A DNA stretch of 64,000 nucleotides from positions 50,114,569-50,178,568 of the forward strand of contig NC_088776.1 in assembly GCF_954871325.1 (NCBI RefSeq), in the 5' to 3' direction. This document shows, in pieces, positions 13,801 through 28,800 of the stretch; position 1 is the first letter of the stretch, and the number at the start of each line of letters is the position of its first letter. This DNA comes from Gordionus sp. m RMFG-2023 (lineage: Eukaryota; Nematomorpha; Gordioida; Chordodea; Parachordodidae). The notes below the pieces were generated by a model that saw nothing but the letters and a program-made list of their open reading frames with translations, had not been told where the DNA came from and did no database searches. The translations under genes were made by a program, and so were the position numbers.

Positions 13801-16800
13801 TGTATTGCGAAAAGATTATGTGATGTTTGTAGAATTTGTGTCTTAAGTAAGACCATAAATATCTTAAACGCAATAGAGGTGAGAGCTATAGCCCTAAATC
13901 TCGAAAGTTGATGGGATTAAGGATCTTTGGAAAATTGCACATCATTGATAGGTTCCAATCTTTAGGAGTTATCCCAGAAGACCATACATTATTAAAATAA
14001 TGGGCAGAAAACGTGGTATCGCGTCTGATGCAGCTTTCAGTTTTTCCCCCATTATATTGTCCGGTCCAGGAGCTTTATGATTTTTCAGTTTCTTTAGGGG
14101 TCAGCAGATATCTCAGCCAGTGTTAAATGGGACAGATTGAAACGTAGTATATTGTTCCGGAAATCGTGGGTTTTCTAGATTCAAAGACATTCATTCTGTC
14201 CATAGGGACATTTGATCATCCTGAAAATGTATAACTTTGCTGTTCTCTAACCGTATCGATGGTAATTCTCAAAAAAAAATATTTTGATTTGCAGAAATTA
14301 TTGAGTTTGTTAAATAGTCTACCTACTCTCATATCTTCATTAACCTCAAAGACTTTCCTAGCTACGAAGATTCTTCTATCACTCCTTAAGGACCTCTGGA
14401 TGGTTTTCATAGTTCTCTATCAAAGTAATTTGTGCAGCGAAGCTCCTCAATCATCATTGAAGTTGTCATTGATATCCATTCATTCCTAATCGGGGCATTG
14501 TTATTTGTTAAAGCCCTGCTCACTTCCTGAATATCTTCTTTAAACATTAACCAGCATTCTTCAACCATTTTAGATAGGGTTATGTCCTCAAATCTAATGA
14601 CCTTTTCACACAAATTATGGTTAAACCTATCTCTAATTTCTGGTTATTTGTAGATTTCTAATATTTTGTCTACTAATTATATTTATTGGGAAGTTAAATA
14701 TTATAAAAATATAAAATTCTATAATATAAAAGTAAATATATTCTATTTGTTTATCTAGACAAAAATTCTATAAAAGTTATAATATTCTATAAAAATTATA
14801 AAAAAATATATTTTATGAAACAGAAATAATAAATATAAAATGAAAACGTCTGTCATAAAAATAAAAAATTTAATAGAATAAGATAAATTTAATAGAATAA
14901 AATAAATTTAATAGAATAAGATAAAATTTAATAAAATAAAATAAAATAAGATAAGATAAAATTTAATGGAATAAGATAAAATTTGATAGAAACTATGAAG
15001 TTATAAGAGGGTGAAACTATACCTGAGCTGTAAGTTTCATAATAAGTTAATGAATATAGCAAAGAAAGAAGCAAAATATAAAGATATAAAAGGTGTACCT
15101 TCAAGATTTGTAAAAATAATAATTATTATTAAAATAAATAAATATTAAAATTAATTATTATTTGTTAAATCATCTATAATAAAAATTAAAAATAATATCA
15201 AAATAAAGTTAAAATAAAAAGGCTACTAAATAAAATAAAATTAAAAGAAAGATATTATAAGTAAAGTGTCATATCAACATTAAAAGAAAGCAACTTGTGA
15301 CTAAAATTAAGGAAATCATCATCATAAAAATAAAGCAATTTGTGACTGAAATTAAGGAAATCATCATCATAAAAAGAAAGCAACTTGTGACTGAAATTAA
15401 AGAAATCTAGGTAATTTTGTCCAACCTCTAATTTCATCTAGTATTGATATAAAGGATAACTCATTGTAATAATTCAGTTGCCTTTACATATTGAAATTAT
15501 TTAGTGGTTTGGCAGTAATAATGGAATTCTTAAAATTTTAATAAGTTTGTATCTAAAATATGAAATAAAATCATCAAAACAAATAACCTCCATGCTCTCA
15601 ATGTCAGGGGAACTTTTATCCGTTATCTGAATTTTGTAATGATATGGTTATAGAGCGATGTGGTATGGTTTTATGGAAGTGATTTGTGAATCTCCTAATT
15701 AAAACTTATGAAAAATAATTCGATAAAAATATAGGAGATTATTGGTGGGAAGACAAAAAAGGTTCGGGTCCGCTTTATATACTCTTAAAAATATCAAAAA
15801 GACAAATAAGCTAAAATAGCTGTCAAAATGGCCCCTATAAGTTTGAAGCGAGAGATTTAAAAAAATATCAAAAATTTACGTTGCTTTTGTTTTTATATCA
15901 ATTTTAGAAAATAAAATATTAGAGCTCCGTGAAGTTTGCCGAACCATTGGAAGCACTAACGATGAATCATATGTCACTTTTTAGTGCTTGTTAGTGCTTC
16001 AATCCATATAGTAGCCGAATTTAAGGAAAAAAAGTTATAAGCAAAAATAAAAACTTGTGCCAACCTCACGCCTAAAAGTCGATTGAAAGCATTACCGATG
16101 AAATGTATATCATTCTTTAGTGCTTCGTTAGTAGAGGTTAGTGCTTCAATCACTTTTATAGCCGAATTTTAGAATAAAAAGTTAAAAACAAGAAAGAAAA
16201 ATAAAATATTTCTAAATTAAATTTGATTATAAAATATAAGCAATTATGCAAATATAAACATAGGGAATGTTTTATTTTGTTGTGATGAGTCCTTTGTAAA
16301 TAATATAAAAAATAAAAATGATTGTTTGCAAGATAAATGATTTAAAAATTTTTTGCTAGTAAATTATTTTTTGGAAAAAAATAAAATTAAAAATAACTGT
16401 TTTCTTTATGCTCTCCAAACCCCCAACCAGAAACCTTTTTTAAAATTTTAACTCTTAACCCGGTTTGTGAATCTCCTAATTAAAACTTATGAAAAATAAT
16501 TCGATAAAAATATAGGATTATTGGTGGGAAGACAAAAAAGGTTCGGGTCCGCTTTATATACTCTTAAAAATATCAAAAAGACAAATAAGCTAAAATAGCT
16601 GTCAAAATGGCCCCTATAAGTTTGAAGCGAGAGATTTAAAAAAATATCAAAAATTTACGTTGCTTTTGTTTTTATATCAATTTTAGAAAATAAAATATTA
16701 GAGCTCCGTGAAGTTTGCCGAACCATTGGAAGCACTAACGATGAATCATATGTCACTTTTTAGTGCTTGTTAGTGCTTCAATCCATATAGTAGCCGAATT

Positions 16801-19800
16801 TAAGGAAAAAAAGTTATAAGCAAAAATAAAAACTTGTGCCAACCTCACGCCTAAAAGTCGATTGAAAGCATTACCGATGAAATGTATATCATTCTTTAGT
16901 GCTTCGTTAGTAGAGGTTAGTGCTTCAATCACTTTTATAGCCGAATTTTAGAATAAAAAGTTAAAAACAAGAAAGAAAAATAAAATATTTCTAAATTAAA
17001 TTTGATTATAAAATATAAGCAATTATGCAAATATAAACATAGGGAATGTTTTATTTTGTTTGATGAGTCCTTTGTAAATAATATAAAAAATAAAAATGAT
17101 TGTTTGCAAGATAAATGATTTAAAAATTTTTTGCTAGTAAATTATTTTTTGGAAAAAAATAAAATTAAAAATAACTGTTTTCTTTATGCTCTCCAAACCC
17201 CCAACCAGAAACCTTTTTTAAAATTTTAACTCTTAACCCGGACCAGGACCTTGTTTTTTTTTGTCGAAGGGTTCACATCCCCGCTCTGGTTAAGATTTAT
17301 TAAAAATGATTGTTGTTAATAAATATTAAATTATTTTTTTTATTAATAACTTGTCATATGTGACAGGCCATGTATGGAAATTTAAATAAATCAGCTATTG
17401 TATTGGCAATTTCCTCTATATATATGTTGGAATACCTAATACTAGGGCTGGGAACCAATAGTAAAAACCCAATATTAACAAAATATTGTATTGGTATTGG
17501 TATTGGGTCTAAAATATTGGTATTGGGTCTAAAATATTGGTATTGGGTCTAAAATATTGGTATTGGGTCTAAAATATTGGTATTGGTTTAAACAATATTT
17601 TCTATTTCTTGTATTGGTATTGCTATTGGTATTGGTTTATATTGGTAACTATTGGTTTATATTGGTAACTATTGGTTTATATTGGTATTGGTTTATATTC
17701 AAATTACTAATTAAAAGAATAGAAATAGTGATTATAAAACCCTTAATTTCTAATTTTAGATAAACATGGGGAAAAAAATCATGATACCATAAAATCAGGG
17801 CTAAGAACCAACTCTCAAAATTTTACTGAATTCAAATTCTTTTTTTAAACTAGGAATTTATTAGGTGATGTGAATATAAAAAATTTTGATTTATAATCAT
17901 GTATTTTTTGTATCAACAATAATAAACGTATTGATTTTGAACCATTTTATTTATCACAAAGAACATAGCAAAATAAGTAAACTAAAAATGTAACATAACT
18001 GTCTATTTATACAAAATATAATGCAAAAAATGATATAATTTTAATATAAGAGGAAATAATTTTATGTATTTAAGAAGAATCTTGCATGCGCATCCAACTT
18101 TTTAGGCACAGGCAAGGTTGTATAGTATGCTCATCTAGTGAACAACGTTGGTCTGTTATAACACCGTCCTTCTGAAAAAGTCCTTTCAGAGCTAGATGAG
18201 GTGGCCTGAATTGCTAGATAATCTCTGGCAATATTTGATAATACTGGATATCTATTTTTATTTAATTTCCACCAATCTAATGGATTTGTATCATTGGAAA
18301 TTGTGGCTTCATCTACGTATTTACTTATTTCTAAGTTGTTATTATTATGATGTTTCACCTGATAAATTTTGTCATAAAAGGACAATTTTTTGTTATTTTG
18401 TGCTTCATTTGCAAGTTCCGCTGAATTGTTATTATTTATTTTATAAATATTTTGTATTCATTAGTAAGATATCCAATAAGAGTTTCCATATTATTATGCT
18501 TTAATAAATGACTTGATAGTTTAAATCTTGGGTCAATCATTGTTGAAATAATAAAGAGGTGTTTATTAAAATTATAGTATTTATTAAGTTTTGTTAAGGC
18601 AGCTAAAGAAGCTGTCTTTAAAATAGCATTAGGATTATTATTATAACTCTCCACATGCTCAAAAATACTGGAATATAAAGGAATAATTGTTGAAATTGTT
18701 GGAGTATTAGCACATGAGGCCATCTCTGTAGCAAAATTAAATGGTTCCAGAAATTCTCGGAATATTTCTATATTATTCCAGGCTAAGGCACTAATATAAT
18801 TTTCTTGATTGGTATTTTGTAAATGATTGGTATATGTTGTCAAATAGGGTTTGAGCAATATTGTTCTTTCAAGCATTTGGTATGTTGAATTCCAACGTGT
18901 TGGTACTTGGTATATCCAAAATTGGGTGAGGAAATTTTAAGTGTGGATTTTTTTCAAGATATATTTTTTCGAGTTTATTAGAAAGTTTAAAAATTTTTTA
19001 AAAATTTCTTATTTTATTTTTTTTAAAGTTGTATGTATTTAAGGGTTTCAATGCAGCCATGACAGCCAAATGTATAATATGGCAAAAGCATTTGCACACA
19101 TTATCAAAATTATCTTTTTATATTAAAATTTTTAGAAATGCTAAATTATTACTTGCATTGTCTGATGTAATGCAAAAAAAATTTCAAATTTTACTTTTAA
19201 TACAGAATTAAAAATATTAGTAGAATTATGTGCTGATTTAAAAGGAATAAAATCTAATAAATGATTATTTAATTTAAAATCATTATCAATATAATGAATT
19301 GTTATGCCCATAAAGGGTATTTTATTTGGAGAGGACCAAATGTCCATTGTTAAGGAAAATTTAGATGTAATGTTAGAAAGTACAGATTTTAAATTGATAA
19401 AAGAACTATGATAATGTTTCATAATTTCTATTTTTAGCGTTTTTCTAGAAACTAATGTTAGTATGCTATTAAATTTTTAAAAGTGATATCCTCAACTATT
19501 GAAAAGGCTAAATTATTTTGAATGAAAAAGTTTATAATTAAATTAGCTTTATTATTTATATTATTAAGTAAGTAAAATGATTTTATTGTCTTGATTTTTT
19601 TACTGCCAATATTTATTTGCTCACATTTCTTATATAATGTTGGGTGGATGGATTTAAGATGTGTCCATAATCCTGAGGTTCCAAAATTAGGAAGTGATAT
19701 TTTTTTTTACATTTATTACAAATTGCCTTTTTTTATTATCACAAGTAGTATAAAATTCCCAGATTTTTGCTGAATTTCGTCTTTTATTAGATATTGATAA

Positions 19801-22800
19801 TTCTTCTTGTTCATTATCGCTATTATTATTAGTACCAACAGCATCTATATTTATTAACTCTATTTAGTCTTCATTTATTATAATATCCTAAATAAATAAA
19901 TAAAATTGATAGATATCATGTAAAAAATTTACTTCCATAATAAAAATAAACTATAATTATAAATAACAGAAATATTGATATCACAGTAGTATTTGGAAGA
20001 AAAAACAGATGTAATCAGTTTTTGCAATGTAAGTAAAAAAAATACCACGATATAATTATTCACGATAAACCCAAATAATTATGTTATTTTTAATATTGGT
20101 ATTGGTATTGGTTAAAATTGTATTTAAACAAATATATCAAAACCAATATATTTAGGTAATTGGTATTGGTATTGGTTGTAAAAGCAATACCAATGTTTAT
20201 ATATATATTGGTTTATATTGGTATTGTAAACCAATATTATATTGGTATTGTAAACCAATATTATATTGGTATTGGTCCCACCCCTACCTAATACCATTCA
20301 AATTTAAATTTAAAAAAACTTGTTACTTTAAATAATTTAAAATTTTGCCGAAGACTCAGAGCAATGAAGACATGGGGCCCGTTTTATGGTAAGCGCAAAA
20401 TAGCGCCATGTCGCTGTGTAATTTATAAACAGAAGGTTAAATAATAGTTATGCTATCGTTTAGCGACAAATTACGGGTATTTCGTGTTTACTATAATCTA
20501 GTAGCTAACCCGTCAACTCGACTTGATCCGATTTCGAACTCGAATTGGTTGACCTAGCGGATCCTAAAAATTTGACATTAGGAATATATATAGTCTTCTT
20601 AAATTTTATAAATAGAAAAGTTGACGAAAAAAATAAAATAAAATTTAAGATGATAGGAATTTTTGATTACTGAGATTATAAGGCCATAGCTCCGATTTCT
20701 AATAAAATGCTCTCTCCTTATTTAGGAAACTTTTATCAATTTAATTTTATCTAGATTTATATTTACACAAGTATATATTCTAAAAAATAGAAACATATAA
20801 ATAATTTATTCGAATATTTATACTAATTGTCTATATCACACAGTAATTTATCATAAATATTTTGAAATTATTTTAAAACAACCTAATAAAAAAAGGGGCA
20901 TTTTATTTATCATTTTAAAAATGTCTTTTGATGAATAATTAATTAGAAAATGTGCATGTTAATTTTTTTTTTTAAATTACGTTTAAAAAATTATTCATTC
21001 CCTAAAATAAACGAACATAGAAATAAAATGGTACGAATTATAATGTTATGCTTGCGATAATATCTTGCATATTCTATAAATATTTTTATTTGTAGTTTTT
21101 AAATAAAATATGTAAATATAAATGAATTTATTTTGTCAAAAAAATGACAGAAACCTGGAATGGGTTCAATTTTTACATTATACTATTATCAATTACATAA
21201 TATATTTTATAATGTTAACATCCTATATATAACAATAAATCTTAAATGTTTATGGATCCCTCCGTTATTTATGTTTCTATTTTTTTTAGATAGTATATAT
21301 CTGAGACCTGCAGAGACCAATGGCACGACCCGGATTATTAATTTTTTTGACCCTACTCGAATTTTTAAATTTCGGGCCGGACGGCCCGGATATCTTAAGC
21401 CTGGCTCGGGTATTTTTTTAAAAAATTTAAGGCCCGACTTGTATACCCGAGCCTGGTTTAAGGTCGGGTCGACCCTGCAAGTTTCTGGTATGTATATATT
21501 ATATACACCAAATTATACCTAATAAAAAAATATATAAAATAACTTAAAAATAGTTCCCTCATTCTTGCATGCAATGGCATTGGGTAGGTGAGTGCATGAG
21601 GGTTATCGAGCACTGATAAAATTTGGTAAAGCGCAAAAATCTTCTATATGGATTTCCTTTTTTTTGACAATTTTTTAAATAAATTTTATTTATTTTTGCT
21701 CTTAAGTCAAAAGTTCTGGTGACCAGGCGCATATGAAGCGGAGGGGGGAATGCAGGGTGACAAATCCCCCCCCCTCCCTTCCCTTACTTGCAGGCTTAAA
21801 AAATTTAGATGCCTGCTAAAATATTTTTGAAAAATATTACTTGATTGCTACCTCTAATTTAAATCTTGAGATAGAGAAAAAATTAAATATTTGCGGATTT
21901 TTATTGTGAGGATGTTCATGAGATGCATTATTAGCTGAATACAAACTATAGTATAATATGTTAAATTTGATTGATTTCAAACACATTTTAAATTATTTTC
22001 CTAATATATTAAAATTATTATACTTTGGCAACTCTACCAATTAGTACTTCTACAAATGAAATTTTCTTCTTTAGCAGGAATAATGACATAAATGAGAGTA
22101 GATTCAATGGGTGTTAGCCCTTCTTAATATATATATTGGGAGTTGATATAAAACACTGATGAAATCATTTAAAAATTAGCTCAATCCCAAAAAAGATTGA
22201 ATTTTACATTATAAATATTATGTATCTCTATTATATTTTTTCTTATCTTTAAAACCATATTTTTTTTATGAATACTTAATAAGTTTATATACATGGAATA
22301 ACTCTTAAGAGTATTTTTGTTCATTAATCTATACCTCCAACATTTTTTATAATTTAAATTTAATTTTAAATTGCTTAAAAAATTTATATTTTTTTTACAA
22401 AAATTACTATGAATATTTTATCATTAATTTATATTTGAATTTGTGTATTAAAAATTGTCAATATTTTATTTCTGAAACTTAAGATATTCTTAAATAACTC
22501 CTAGAATAATTCTAAAAAAAAATGTAATTACCCCCCCCCCCCCCATACCTAATTTCTGCTTCCACGGACATGACCGTTTTCATTCTTACTGATTATCAAC
22601 TTTTTATTTTCTACCCTTTCAAAAATATCAGACACCTGCAGTGGTACCATTCATTTGCTCTGCCCGAATTTTTTTTTTTAAATATCTTCAGCCCGGCTCG
22701 GCCCGGATTTTATATTTTCAGGCCCGGCTTGGATTTTTTTAAAATTTGCATTTATTTTTAATTTTTATATAGCTAATATTGGCGATTTAAAATATTCTGG

Positions 22801-25800
22801 TTTAAAATACATGGTCCAGGTTGGGTATATATAACCGGGCCGGGCCTGCAAAGTCTCTGAAAAATAAATATTATCTCTGTCGTAGCCATAAATTATTAGT
22901 TTGAATTCAACCGATTGGACATTCAGGGTTTAATTTCAAATTCCTTTAAGCAAAAAATAGTTAATATTTTTCTTTATTTTTGTTGAACGTCTTGTTAATT
23001 TTGCTAAACATTTTATTATTATTTTTCCACCAAACATTTGTTATTTTTGTTTGATAGAAGGTATTTAATTTTGTAAAACGGCTCGATTTAGCCGATTTTA
23101 AATTAAGATTTTAACCAAAATAATATCACCCAAGCGATTTTGTTAACATATGTCCAAACCTTTCGTACATCTATAACCAAAATCTAGAGGTTTGCGTAAT
23201 ATTTTTAGGCTAAAATATTGGGAGTTTTTAAAAATCCAGCCGTTTGACATTATTATAGGCATATATTTATTTACCACATCCTGCATTACAAAAAGATCTA
23301 TTCTTTTTAATATTTTTAGATAGGATAGACTAATTTGTTTAGTTTTTTTTATCTCAGTATTAAATATTATTTAATTTAATTCTTTTCTAATTATTATTTG
23401 TTATAAACATTGTATCATCATATTAGTTTTATTCCAATTTATAAAGGGACCGGCGTATATTGGCTCATATTTTCAGTATTTCTCATTGATTTTAAAATAT
23501 TCATGATATCAGAAGTGCCCAAATAAATATCAATAGATGGGGAACACGGCGTGCCCTTTCTAAAATGATTTTAGCATATTATTCATATTTTTTACTATAA
23601 AATAAACATTAAAAAATGTTACAAAAATGGATATATTAATGTAATTGTACATTTTTAATGGTTATATATTAATGTAATTATACATTTTTAATTCAAAAAA
23701 TAAATCTTCCCTATTTTAATTAGTTTTTTAAAAAGGAATATCCAACGATCATAATTTGGCATTGTATTGGCACAAAATATAGTTTATTTAGCCAGTTAAA
23801 CAAAAATCAAAAGGCGTTGGATCCAATAGAGTCTGAATTAGGCATTTAGCTGCCGAAGATGGGAAGGATATTTGATTAGCAAGCTGTCTCATACTGTTAA
23901 GTCAGTTTGGTATAACTATGAAGCCCTATATATGAATTTCAAAAATTCAACAAATTCTAGCAAAAGTACAAAATTTAACGATTTAACGAGTTGTCTGCTC
24001 TATTATAAAATGGTGAGTTATCAGTTCTCGCCTTGATGTATTATCTTCTATTTGAATTATCTATTGTTATATCTTTTCACGTATAAATTTTCCTTATTAG
24101 TTATTACGCAAAAATTTTATACATTATGACTGAGGTGTCTATAAAATTGAATTATTAATTAATTTTATTAAAAAGTTTTTCAATTTCAAAATACATAAGA
24201 ATAAAGGGACTTTATGTTTTTTTTTTAAAAAGTGTTACTCATAAATATTCTAGGCAAGTGATTGGCTAATTTTTATACATTTCGTATTGGGATATAAAAT
24301 GAGATTCAAAATCTTTTGATTATAAATCATTTCTCGAGGGAAATTTTTAATTTTTTAAAATTACGTTTTAACCGGAAATGTATTCCATCATGTGTAAAGT
24401 ACCCACCCTATTAATTTCGGGCAATTTTCCCCATAATGTGTATTTACTTAATTTATTTGAAAAATTCGTATAAAGATTAATATAAATTAAGAGTAATTTG
24501 TTCACCTGCAAAATTTTTTGAGATTCATATCATGGGTAAGTGTTACTAAACTGCCAGATTTGGGTTTTTTTTAAAAAAAATGGTACGATTAAGATTTAAA
24601 CCAAAATAATATTATGTAAACCTGTAGATTTTTATCATAAATGGCAGAAAGGTTTGGATTTGGACCCTTATTTGTCAAATCTCGAGGCTTACATGGTATT
24701 ATTTTGGCTGAAATCTTCCAAATCCAACACTCTATAGATGATGAAATACATATCAGGCCAACTCAGATTTTTAAAATTTGAAAATCACCATCAGTAAATG
24801 ATTTAAAAATGAGAGATTTCTAATCCAAATACGACATATGCATTATATTTTTTCACATAGCGTTTATTATTTTATCTCTTTTTGCAGTTTCTCTTTTGTA
24901 AATTTAAATTAAATTTAATTGTGTAATGGCAATATTAGTTTGAAAAAAGGGAGACCCTTTTGAATTGACTAATTTATGCGTTTCTTTTACATGGGGATTA
25001 TTTTATTTTATATTTTTAGAGTTTTGGAAAATATCATTTTACTAATAATTTACGAAAAAAATTTATAATCCGAACCACGAACTATATTACACAATATACA
25101 TTAATTATCATTTTTAATTACATATAATTCTAAGTCATAAAAAAATTTTAAATCAATGAAAATTGATGCTTTTATGAGGGTAAAATTTTTTTAGGAATAT
25201 TATTTTATTATATAAACGATTTTTATATATTATATTTGATATTAATAAATACTATTCTTACTAACTCAGTATATTGACTAAATTTCAAAAATGAATTAAA
25301 ATTCTAAGTGTATAATGTTATTAAACCTTACAAGCCCTTGCAAACGGGGGGGGGGGGGCACTTTATAATACATTTTAAAGTGAATTTTTAAAAAAGTTTA
25401 AAAATAATACATAAATTGTGCAATTTTTTTATAATATATTGCACAAACGTTATCTAATTCACACTCTAAGTTGTTTATTCTCGAATCCCATTTTAAAAAC
25501 GATAAACCTTTTTTCGTTTACTTATGATTTTTTTTAAAGCTTGGATAAATTGTAGGGTTTTTTCCAAAGGGCAACCGGCTTAATTTTGGCCGCCAAATGT
25601 GTTACAGTCCTGAAAGAAAGAAAGACAGAAAGAAAACCTTAGCCATCTTTGTATCCCACTGACCCAAGTTCAAGACTCGATTAAATCCATTTTTTATGAC
25701 CCTTAAAATTTTTAATAAAAAAATTATAAACGTTTTTTTAAACGATGATTGGAGACCATTTAAATTGAAAAAGTTGTTGGCACATGCCATTATTTTGATA

Positions 25801-28800
25801 CCGTGAAAGGCTATTGTTCAAATTTTCAAAAATAAAACAGATAAACGGTATACCAATCGATTCCATGTTTTTATTTCATAAGACTTATGCCTAAGTTAAC
25901 TTCCCCATAGTTCAATATCTAAGTATAATAAAACTAATTAATAATAAAATAAAAATTTCGCACCTTAAAAATAATTTTCTCAGTAATATATATTCTTTTT
26001 TTAAGAATTTTTATCTAATCACTTAAAAAAGTATTTAAAAAATTTTTACTTTAAATTCTACTGTTTCTGTTTATATTCCGATTTTGAACTAGGACACCAT
26101 ATTCTGTTTTGTTTCAAGTATATATTAAATCTAAATAACCTCTTTCTTTTTATTATAGGCTGTTACACATATTTTTGTTTAGAAATAAGACGAGTTCAGG
26201 AAACGGTCTATGCTTTTTTTAGCTCTTAATTGAGTAAGAACAACTAAAGTAAGTAACGTTGGTTTGTAATTGACCCATTCATAACTTCATATCCTAATTG
26301 TTTTTAAGTTTGTACGTGTCTGGCACCCCCCTTCCCCCCACACACACTTTTAAAATGGTGGATACAAAAATTTCGTTTATTATGTTTTTTTATAATATAC
26401 AAACAAACATTATTTACTGACTTTAATAATTAAAAACAGAAAAAAAAAATAATCTATAAATGATTAGTTTTGGATAAAAATTTCACACAATTTTATCTTA
26501 TAAAATTTTTTTTAAAAATATTATTTATTTTAATATTCTGTTATTATATATTACATTTATTCCATCCATTATCTATCATGTAATTTGATAATTACTTACT
26601 TGATACATTAACCATCCAGTCAGACTTAGGTTATATAAGTATAACTGATTTATTATACTTTTTAAAATTAATTGAAGTATTTGTGACCTTGAATTTACTT
26701 AATGCTATATCTTCCCTAGAGTAAATATTTCCGAAAATTAAAAATTAGAAACGCAAGCACATTATTTATATTTTATATAAAAAAAACAATTAATTTTATA
26801 ATGTATGTAATAACTTAAATCCTATATTCATTTTTAATGTGTTTTAAAATCTTTTGTTTAAATCTATAAAAATTTGAAAGGATCTAATCTAATATTACTT
26901 ATTGCCTATGCAGAAATCATATGCTACCCCATATATAATGGATTCATTCCTTGTTTTATAAAAACACTAAATTTTATCGAGTTGGATAAAGGACGATAAT
27001 ATATACATAATTAAAATGACCCATTTTTAAAAAGTATTCAGAAACCCGTTTTTTTAGTCTAAATTTCAAACTTTGAATCATAAAATTAACTTATAAAAAT
27101 AAATTACGAGTTGGACTTATAATTTTAAAAATAAATTCGGGCTGGGCTGGGTCATGGCTTAAATTTTATAATAAATTTTTATTTTAACATATTTGCAAGA
27201 AAAAACAATGCGTCAATATTTTGTATATTTGTTGAAGGATCAAAAACTCGATTATGTTTAGTGTAAAAAATGTAAAACTATATTGGAAGAAACAATAATT
27301 TTTATATTCAATTAAATTCGGGCGACAATCATTTTTATTTTGGGTCGAGCTTTTCGGGACAAATCTGTGGGAATCGGGCTGGGAATGGGTTGAAAAATTA
27401 AACCCTGTGCAAGATCACTATTTTCTACTGTATATTATTTATATAAATAACAAAATTGAAAATGGTAACTGGTAACTGGACATATCCTAAGATAGATGAT
27501 AGTGAAAGATCCCAAGAGTATTTCGGATAATATAATTAGTCACTGCGAGCATAATATTTTATTTTTTTAAAAAAACTAGAAAAATACTGGTTGCCTTTTA
27601 TATCAATAATAATCAAAAATTCTATTTTATATTACCATCAATAATTTGGCATACATTTTTAATGCTAATAAATTATAAGGTTAGTTATGATCTTTTGTCA
27701 GCCATTTAATTATTTTTTTTAAGGACCAGGCTAATTTTTTTTATTTATTTCACCTTATTATTACTATTGAAACAAACAAACAAAAAATTCTATTATATGT
27801 TTCATTTTCTTGCGTTAGTATATTTCCTTTACTTATGGGAAAATATTTAATTTCCAGATACAATTAGGGCTAAAAGTTTTATATTTGGGTTGTTAAAATT
27901 TAAAGGAGAAGTTTTTTTCACTAAAAAGAGTTTAACCCTCTACCTTTTTCTGAACAGTTATTAGGCTAAGAAGGCTCTTATTCGTAAAGATGTTTCATGC
28001 AGGCGCGTAACCAATGGGGGCGGGGGAGGAAATTTCACCCCCCCCATCGCTAATTTGACTGTTTTCCTAAATATCATTTTAAGCTAATAAAAATTCCCCC
28101 CCCCACCCCCCCCCCCCCGTGCCCCGTCAAAATTTTTCAATATCAAGCAGAGTTTATCCTTACTGCTAGTTGCATTAATAAATTATTTTCCTATAGCTGA
28201 CTACTATGTAGAAATTTACAAAAATCAAATTTTGATTTGGTTCAAGTTATTGATTTGGAGGCAAATGTGAACAGGAAGAATGAATGTAGATGAAGATTTC
28301 ATAATATTTATATAGACGTTGTATCAAAACTAAATCTTATAGAATATTATAAAATATCCAATTTCATCCCATTCTTAGATACTTTTTTATCGCAAATTAA
28401 AGTACGGTTTTTAGATAAAAAACAAGTCTTTGGTAATCTTCAAATTTTATTACCTAAAGACCCTTCTTCGTTTTCTGATGGCATTATTGGCAAAATTTTA
28501 TTCCTATGATATTGATACTGAAATCAATTTAATCAGTGAATTCGAATTGTGGTATAAATATTTAATACGTTTATTATTTTACCTGAGCAAGCTATTGATG
28601 CGCTCAATTGGTATAAGTTAACCTTGGCTCAATTTCCAAATATTTTGAAGGTATTTAATATTCTTGCATATTTGCCTATTACAACATATACGAATGAAAG
28701 GACCTTTTTCAATTGAGAAGGTTGAAAACTTATTTACAAAATAGTACGTTCGAATCTCAGCTAAATGAGTTAGCTCTGTTAAATATCCACAGAGATTTGA

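Noticed and set aside
17370-17763. Open frames rich in [12 protein letters not shown]
   Set aside because: They are translations of the TATTGG minisatellite in the left arm of the hAT at 17443-20286, not a membrane protein.
21160-21522. 120-codon open frame on the + strand
   Set aside because: It runs through a GGCCCGG MITE; the Arg/Pro/Gly/Phe content is the reading of GGCCCGG blocks and T-runs.
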